Source of the DNA: an uncultured Planctomycetia bacterium
GTDB lineage: Bacteria > Planctomycetota > UBA1135 > GCA-002686595
Length of the DNA stretch: 11,120 bases
Reading direction: 5' to 3'
NCBI GenBank assembly: GCA_937952135.1
Contig: CALFYL010000394.1
Span: 1-11,120, forward strand
Below are positions 7,066-11,120 of this stretch, one piece after another. The number at the start of each line of letters is the position of its first letter. The stretch's first letter is position 1. Both the position numbers and the translations under genes were made by a program. A model generated the notes under the pieces. The model was given only the letters and a program-made list of their open reading frames with translations, was not told the DNA's origin and ran no database searches.

Positions 7066-7087
7066 ACTCGCGCGTCACTCGCGCGTG
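7066..7087. repeat. 11-nt tandem duplication across a stop codon
   Basis: The plus strand reads ACTCGCGCGTC followed directly by ACTCGCGCGTG, two 11-nt units identical at 10 positions. The stop codon of the Met-rich protein gene (7075-7077) lies in the first unit and at the junction. Because 11 is not a multiple of three, the extra unit changes the reading frame at the 3' end of that gene. Confidence 0.85.
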
Positions 7088-8142
7088 ACCTTGAGCGTGG
7101 TGTCGACCTTGCCGGACATCTCCATGGCGGTCTCGATCGACATGTTCTGGCCGCCCATCGACATCTTCATGCCGCTGTCGACGCGCATCGTCTGGTCGCC
7201 GTGCGCTTCCGCGCTCGCGACGTGGCCGGAGGCGACGTCCCACAGGATCGTCGCTTCACCCTTCCACGCGAACTCGATGTCGAGCCGCTCGACTTCCATC
7301 GAGCCCATGCCCTCGGGCATGTCCTGCGCCATGTCGGCGACCTCGTCGGTCAGGTCCATCGCCGTCGTGACGTCGAAGGTGATCACGATCTCGCCGAGCT
7401 TGGCGCCCTCGACTTCGCGGATGCCCTTGTACTCGGCGCTGACCGTGCCCTCGAAGTCGGCGTTCAGCATGCTCGCCAGGTCGCCGGCTTGCTCCATGCC
7501 CGGACCCATTCCACCCATGCCGCCGGCCTCCGACTGCGGCTTGAGCGCGAGCGAGCCGCCGGGCGCGACCATGCCGCGCAGCGCGTTCGGCTCGGGCGTC
7601 CAGGTGTCGCCGACCGCCACTTCCTTGCCGGGCAGCAGGTCGCGCAGGTCCATGTCCTCGACCAGCTTCTCGAGCAGCTCCGCGTCGCCCTCGCTGCCTT
7701 CGAAGGCGATGTCGAACTTGCCCTCCTCTTCGTTCCAGGTGAACTTGACCGTCTTGCCTTCGAGCTCGCTCTCGGCGGACATTTCGGTCGAGTTGTCGCC
7801 CATCTGAGGCATGGTCATCGACATCGAGCCGTCGCCCGAGAGCTTGTCGAAGGTGCGCTTGAGCACCTTCGGCGCGCCGGCGCGCAGCTCGACGAAGGTG
7901 TCGGTGACCTCGATCACGTTGGTCATCGACTGGGTCATCTCCATCTCGCCCGGCAGCGGAACGGGGTTGCCGTTCGAGCTGACCTGCATGTCGTCGAGCG
8001 AGGCTTCGTTGGCGATGGTCCAGACGCGCGAGATCGTCGCGCCGGCGGTCGGTCCGAAGGCGAGCTTGTCGGCGGGCGCCGTGGTGTTGGCGATGCAGGG
8101 AAGGGCGAGGGCGGTCAGGAACAGCGTGAGTCGACGTTGCAT
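7075..8142 (-). CDS. Met-rich acidic exported protein, function unknown
   Basis: A 355-residue protein I cannot name. Residues 1-20 look like a signal peptide (MQRR, then LTLFLTALALPCIA). The Cys at 16 follows Pro, so it is not a good lipobox. The mature part is acidic and beta-rich, with about 28 methionines (near 8 percent) clustered in 'MEMTQSM' (67-73), 'MSMTMPQM' (107-114), 'GGMGGMGPGM' (207-216) and 'MKMSMGGQNM' (325-334). The segment 'GKEVAVGDTWTPE' (172-184) resembles uncharacterised exported proteins of the DUF6263 kind, but I am not sure of this. Met clusters raise copper or oxidant binding as an idea only. ATG 8140-8142 has no Shine-Dalgarno. It is first of a cluster with the DUF1570 peptidase and DUF309. 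Its stop lies in an 11-nt tandem duplication; without one unit the frame would add eight residues and end on the next gene's start. Confidence 0.82.
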   Translation of the reverse strand: MQRRLTLFLTALALPCIANTTAPADKLAFGPTAGATISRVWTIANEASLDDMQVSSNGNPVPLPGEMEMTQSMTNVIEVTDTFVELRAGAPKVLKRTFDKLSGDGSMSMTMPQMGDNSTEMSAESELEGKTVKFTWNEEEGKFDIAFEGSEGDAELLEKLVEDMDLRDLLPGKEVAVGDTWTPEPNALRGMVAPGGSLALKPQSEAGGMGGMGPGMEQAGDLASMLNADFEGTVSAEYKGIREVEGAKLGEIVITFDVTTAMDLTDEVADMAQDMPEGMGSMEVERLDIEFAWKGEATILWDVASGHVASAEAHGDQTMRVDSGMKMSMGGQNMSIETAMEMSGKVDTTLKVTRE

Positions 8143-8460
8143 GGTGGTGGTGTGCCTTGTGCGGGTGGCGCGTTGCGCGAAAGCCCGGGGGCGGCGGTTC
8201 GAGTTGGAGCGCCCGGGCCAGGTGGGGTCAGCCCCGAGATGAGTCGCGAGAGGTGCGGAGTCCGACGGGTTCCCCGTCAGTGTAGATTCCGAAGCGGGGC
8301 GCGCGCGGAGTCAATTCCCGAGCCAAGCGCGCACCGAACTCGCAATTGCGCCCCAGCGCGCCCCGATTCCCCTCGCGCCTCTGCCGACACGGGGCAGAAA
8401 CTGCGCCTTACGCAGAATTGGCCGTCGTCTTCCGAGGCTGGTAGGCCCACCTCCGACAAC
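8143..8460. other. non-coding leader and intergenic region
   Basis: With the adjoining repeat this makes a 434-base stretch without a convincing gene. It should contain the promoter of the Met-rich protein gene. On the minus strand a TTGACT (8314-8309) could be a -35 box, but the nearest -10-like hexamers are GAATCT at 19 nt and TACACT at 24 nt spacing, neither convincing. A GC-rich hairpin (8183-8192 with 8209-8218) lies in the putative 5' leader. A 60-codon minus-strand frame at 8277-8459 has no recognisable features and I treat it as chance. Confidence 0.5.
8183..8218. promoter_or_regulatory. GC-rich hairpin in the putative leader of the Met-rich protein gene
   Basis: The segments GCCCGGGGGC (8183-8192) and GCGCCCGGGC (8209-8218) are complementary at 9 of 10 positions with a 16-nt loop. 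In the minus-strand transcript the hairpin would lie about 40 nt before the start codon. No T-tract follows it. A role in translation or mRNA stability is possible but unsupported. Such hairpins are also common by chance in sequence this GC-rich. Confidence 0.35.
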
Positions 8461-8567
8461 GCGATGTACCGAGCCAGAGCAAACTCTCCCCGCTAACCGC
8501 GCAGGGCCCGGTGGCGCCGCGTGTCCTGCGGTTAGCGGGGAGAATTTGCTCTGGCTCGGTACGTCTC
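8461..8567. repeat. 107-bp palindromic repeat, copy B
   Basis: The second copy of the element at 490-596, with the same total length (107), arm length (40) and loop length (27, at 8501-8527). Its arms pair at 37 of 40 positions; two of the three mismatches (at 8465 and 8484) are G-U tolerable in one or other transcript orientation. At the inner end of the stem it reads CTAACCGC/GCGGTTAG where copy A reads CTAACTCC/GGAGTTAG. Two neighbouring pairs have therefore changed on both sides and stay complementary. The right arm ends 9 nt after the stop codon of the secreted metallopeptidase gene (8577-8579). As with copy A, no T-tract follows on the minus strand. Confidence 0.95.
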
Positions 8568-8576
8568 GAAGCGCTC

Positions 8577-10817
8577 CTACGGGCAGACCGTGAACTCCAT
8601 CGCGTCGGAGAGGTTCGTGGTCTTCGGCGCCGGCGGGTCGCGGAACCACGCCTGCGTCTGGATCTTTTGGCCGGCTTGGACCGGGTTTCCGAGCGCGCCG
8701 GGGTAGATGTGGCGGAAGTTGTTCCAGTCGACCGAGAGGTTGCCGTTGCACGCGCCCGGTGCGCCGCCGGAGTTCTGCACGAAGGTGCGTTGGACCGGCG
8801 ACTTGACGCAGAACCAACTGGTGCTGCCCGCGGTCCAGGGGAACGCGACGCGGCCGCTGATCCCGTAGAAGATCAGACCCGTGCGCTGGCCGTCGACCGA
8901 GAACACCAACAGATCGCAGCCCGACGTCGCCGTGGCGCTCGGCGTGCCCGAGAAGGTCATCGTCGGGGAGCACCCGATCGTGGTCGTGCTCGACGTGCAG
9001 TACGACGCGAAGTTCGGGCACAGCGTCGCGTTGACCCCGGGGAAACCCTGCGTGCGGAAGCCGCCGTCGATGTCGAGGTAGTTCGGCGTGCCGTTGAAGA
9101 TGTTCCCGTCGTCGTCGTCGAGCGTGAGCCAGTGCACTTCGATCACCGACGCGATCTGGCTGTCGTCGTAGGCCAGCAGCCAGGCGCTGAAGAGGTTGTC
9201 GGCGGTCTGCGATCCCGCGCTCGCGCCGAGCGTCGTCTTCAGCCGCGCGCGCACCTTCCACAGCGCGCCCATGAGCACTTCACCGTCGACGTGCACGCCG
9301 CCGTAGCACCCGCCGTTGCCGTCGCCGCAGAACTGGCGCATGTTGAGCGCGGTGCGCACGAAACAGCCGGGCCCGCAGTAGTCCTCGCCGACGATCGGGC
9401 TGTCGAGCAGGTACGTGGTGTAGGTGTCGGCCATGCCCTCGCCCATGCCGTCGCTGCCGTTGCCCGTCGAAAACTCGTCGTTCAGCCAGTGGCCGAGCTC
9501 GTGCGCAACCACCGCCGAGAAGGCCATGTTCGCGCAGGTGGTTCCGCCCGCCGAGCCGGCGCGGAAGAAGTTGATCGACTGCGAGCCCCCGGCGACCGAG
9601 TAGTAGGCGTTGCAGGCGCCGGTGAGGTTCGTGTTCGTCCGCGACTGGAAATCGACGAGCGTGTTCGTCGGACTGAGCTGTTTCAGCCAATCGTGCACGC
9701 GGTTGACCCACAGATACGCATTCGACTGCGCCGTGGTCTGCTCGCTCGGGCTCGGGTTCATCAGCACCGTGTTCCCGCTCGGGGAGTTCAGCATCGTCGT
9801 CAAGCTGTACGTCGCGCCGCCGGAGTTCGTTCCGAGGCTCCACGGACCGGTGAATTGGACCGTGATCTGCAGCGGCGCCGTGGCGCCGACGATGTTGAAG
9901 TTGCCGTTCGCGTCGGTGGTGACGTTGCCCGCGGCGCTCGTGATCTGGACGTGGGGCACCGGCTCCGCCGCGGGGGGGTTGTAGGGCACATCGGGCAACC
10001 GGCCCGGAGAGACCATCGCGGTCACCGTGCCCGACACATCGAAGTCGTGCGTCAGCGTCTTGCGCGACAGCACTTCGCCGCTGCGCGCGTCGATGCGGAA
10101 CTCGAAGGCCTGCGGAACCGCGTTTTCCAGCGTGTTTTCGGCCGTCACGGCCCACGCGAGGCGCGCTTCGAGCTCGCCGTCGCGCACGACGCGCTCGACC
10201 AGCGTCCGCGGCTCGGAGAGCCGCTCGGGAGCGCCGCCCGTCACGCGTTGGAACTCGGCCGCGGCCAGCCGCTGAGCTTCCGCGGCGGCGAGCGTCGGCG
10301 TCGTGTCGAGCTCGGAGAGCTTCGGGACGGCCTGGGTGTCGATCGAGAGCACCGCGCCGTCGCGCGCGAAGAGCAGATTGACCCAGCCGCCGTCGACCGC
10401 GACTCCGCCGAAGGACTGCCGCAGCCGAACGCTCATCTTGTCCGTGCTTCCGGCGTTCGCGAGGGGCAGGAAGTGCACCGCATCGTCGACGAGCGTGCTC
10501 ACGTCGACGCCGTGGATGTTCTCGGTCGCGAGCACCGCTTCGCGGGCGCGCGTGAAGAACTCAGCGTCCGTTCGCGGCGTCCAGTTCGCCGCGGCGCGAC
10601 CGCCCCAGATGCAACGCGCAAGCGAGGTCTGCGGATCGCGATAGAGCCGCCAGACGCCGCCGTTCTCGACATTCCACGCGTCGAAGGCGGCTTCGATCGA
10701 GTCCGTCTGCGCCGGACCGGGTTGCGCGAGATTGAAACTTGCGGGGGCGGAATGCGCGGGGTTCGCGAACGCCGTCAGTGCGCCTGCCGCTGCGAAAAGC
10801 CAAGGCGAATTGCTCAT
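8577..10817 (-). CDS. secreted fungalysin/thermolysin-like zinc metallopeptidase with a C-terminal module
   Basis: A 746-residue exported protease precursor. Residues 1-24 are a signal peptide (ending near 'PAHSAPA') that is unusual in lacking basic residues. Residues about 40-255 look like an FTP-type propeptide ('VRLRQSFGGVAVDGGWVNLLF', then 'AFEFRIDARSGEVLSR'). Residues 259-325 form a carboxypeptidase-regulatory or CNA-B-like beta domain ('VSGTVTA', 'GNVTTDANGNFNIVG'). The catalytic domain has HELGH (439-443), Glu460 in 'GMGEGMADTY' as the likely third ligand, and 'GGVHVDGEVLMGALW' (506-520), like the 'H..GE...ALW' block of M36 enzymes. From about 605 a Cys-containing beta-rich module ends in 'QAWFRDPPAPKTTNLSDAM' and a terminal Cys-Pro. 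ATG 10815-10817 has GGAG 8 nt upstream. The gene seems to be monocistronic, followed by the palindromic repeat. The precise peptidase family (M36 versus M4-like) is uncertain. Confidence 0.9.
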   Translation of the reverse strand: MSNSPWLFAAAGALTAFANPAHSAPASFNLAQPGPAQTDSIEAAFDAWNVENGGVWRLYRDPQTSLARCIWGGRAAANWTPRTDAEFFTRAREAVLATENIHGVDVSTLVDDAVHFLPLANAGSTDKMSVRLRQSFGGVAVDGGWVNLLFARDGAVLSIDTQAVPKLSELDTTPTLAAAEAQRLAAAEFQRVTGGAPERLSEPRTLVERVVRDGELEARLAWAVTAENTLENAVPQAFEFRIDARSGEVLSRKTLTHDFDVSGTVTAMVSPGRLPDVPYNPPAAEPVPHVQITSAAGNVTTDANGNFNIVGATAPLQITVQFTGPWSLGTNSGGATYSLTTMLNSPSGNTVLMNPSPSEQTTAQSNAYLWVNRVHDWLKQLSPTNTLVDFQSRTNTNLTGACNAYYSVAGGSQSINFFRAGSAGGTTCANMAFSAVVAHELGHWLNDEFSTGNGSDGMGEGMADTYTTYLLDSPIVGEDYCGPGCFVRTALNMRQFCGDGNGGCYGGVHVDGEVLMGALWKVRARLKTTLGASAGSQTADNLFSAWLLAYDDSQIASVIEVHWLTLDDDDGNIFNGTPNYLDIDGGFRTQGFPGVNATLCPNFASYCTSSTTTIGCSPTMTFSGTPSATATSGCDLLVFSVDGQRTGLIFYGISGRVAFPWTAGSTSWFCVKSPVQRTFVQNSGGAPGACNGNLSVDWNNFRHIYPGALGNPVQAGQKIQTQAWFRDPPAPKTTNLSDAMEFTVCP

Positions 10818-11065
10818 GGGGAGCTCTCCCGGGAAACGGGGACGTGTGAGAGAGACGCCCTCGCGTTGCGGACGGGAAGTCGACGACGGGGGCGCCGCGG
10901 GCTCGGCCGTGCCCGCGCGGATGCCGATGGGGCGATGCTATCCCCAGTTGACGATCCGGACACACTTCCCTTTCGGAAGGCGTGCGAAGGCCGCGATTCG
11001 AGGGCCAGCGGCCGCTCCCGGCGCGCGAGTTGGTCGCGACGTGTTCGCGACGGGGCGGGCCCGCG
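10818..11065. other. intergenic region upstream of the metallopeptidase gene
   Basis: This gap lies between the end of the gene at the right edge and the metallopeptidase start, both on the minus strand. It holds the ribosome-binding site of the latter (GGAG, 10829-10826). A 7-bp GC hairpin (10896-10902 with 10911-10917, loop TCGGCCGT) lies in the presumed leader. A 5-bp hairpin CTTCC-GAAAG-GGAAG (10979-10965, minus strand) lies about 90 nt past the upstream stop. It has no T-tract, so I do not call it a terminator. No promoter boxes could be assigned with confidence. Confidence 0.4.
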
Positions 11066-11120
11066 CTACTGCAGAATCGGCAGCGACTGCATCGCGCGGA
11101 TCGCGACGCGTTGCGCCACG
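11066..11120 (-). CDS. 3' end of an unidentified gene
   Basis: A minus-strand frame enters from the right edge and ends at TAG 11068-11066, giving the last 17 residues VAQRVAIRAMQSLPILQ. The mix of hydrophobic and basic residues looks like an amphipathic C-terminal helix and its orientation agrees with its neighbours. The fragment is too short to assign a family, and it could be a chance frame. The codons use G or C at most third positions, as real genes do here. Confidence 0.4.
   Translation of the reverse strand, partial: VAQRVAIRAMQSLPILQ

Noticed and set aside
7055..7070. GGGTTCGAACTC resembling a tRNA T-arm
   Set aside because: Only two or three stem pairs form around the TTCGAAC loop, and no acceptor, D or anticodon arm can be folded next to it. 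It lies between two protein genes.
8277..8459. 60-codon minus-strand open frame before the palindrome
   Set aside because: No recognisable domain, signal or membrane segment, and no ribosome-binding site. The length is expected by chance at this GC content.

Overview
The window is a GC-rich bacterial chromosome segment, most likely from an uncultured or recently cultured member of the Planctomycetota. The evidence is lineage flavour rather than any marker gene. There is a DUF1570-type secreted metallopeptidase. A fungalysin/thermolysin-like metallopeptidase carries a C-terminal tail ending in a 'WFRDP...NLSDAMEFTVCP'-type motif, a tail I associate from memory with exported planctomycete proteins. 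Several starts lack a clear Shine-Dalgarno. The assignment is an inference.

Layout, left to right. Positions 1-467 hold two minus-strand genes: the N-terminus of an ABC transporter ATPase, cut by the window edge, and a small three-helix membrane protein upstream of it. Positions 595-3284 form a tight minus-strand operon: an AtuA-family (DUF1446) large subunit, a separate AtuA C-terminal-domain protein, and a phosphate acetyltransferase. From 3430 the only plus-strand gene encodes a pyroglutamyl-peptidase I-like enzyme. It converges on and overlaps a minus-strand DUF309 gene. The DUF309 gene lies at the end of a second minus-strand cluster (8142-4046): a Met-rich exported protein, a DUF1570 peptidase with an N-terminal helical repeat region, and DUF309. 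Positions 8577-10817 encode the large secreted metallopeptidase. The last bases hold the tail of another minus-strand gene.

The most unusual element is a 107-bp palindromic repeat present twice (490-596 and 8461-8567). Each copy has 40-bp arms and a 27-nt loop. Each sits at, or 9 nt beyond, the stop codon of a minus-strand gene. Two base pairs near the loop differ between the copies but stay complementary, while the rest of the arm is almost invariant. It is not a canonical intrinsic terminator. I read it as a dispersed structured repeat (REP/MITE-like or an RNA 3'-end element) of unknown mechanism.

A second, smaller oddity is an 11-nt tandem duplication across the stop codon of the Met-rich protein gene. 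Removing one unit would let the frame run to a TGA that overlaps the start ATG of the next gene. The window shows no tRNA, rRNA, CRISPR array or transposase gene.
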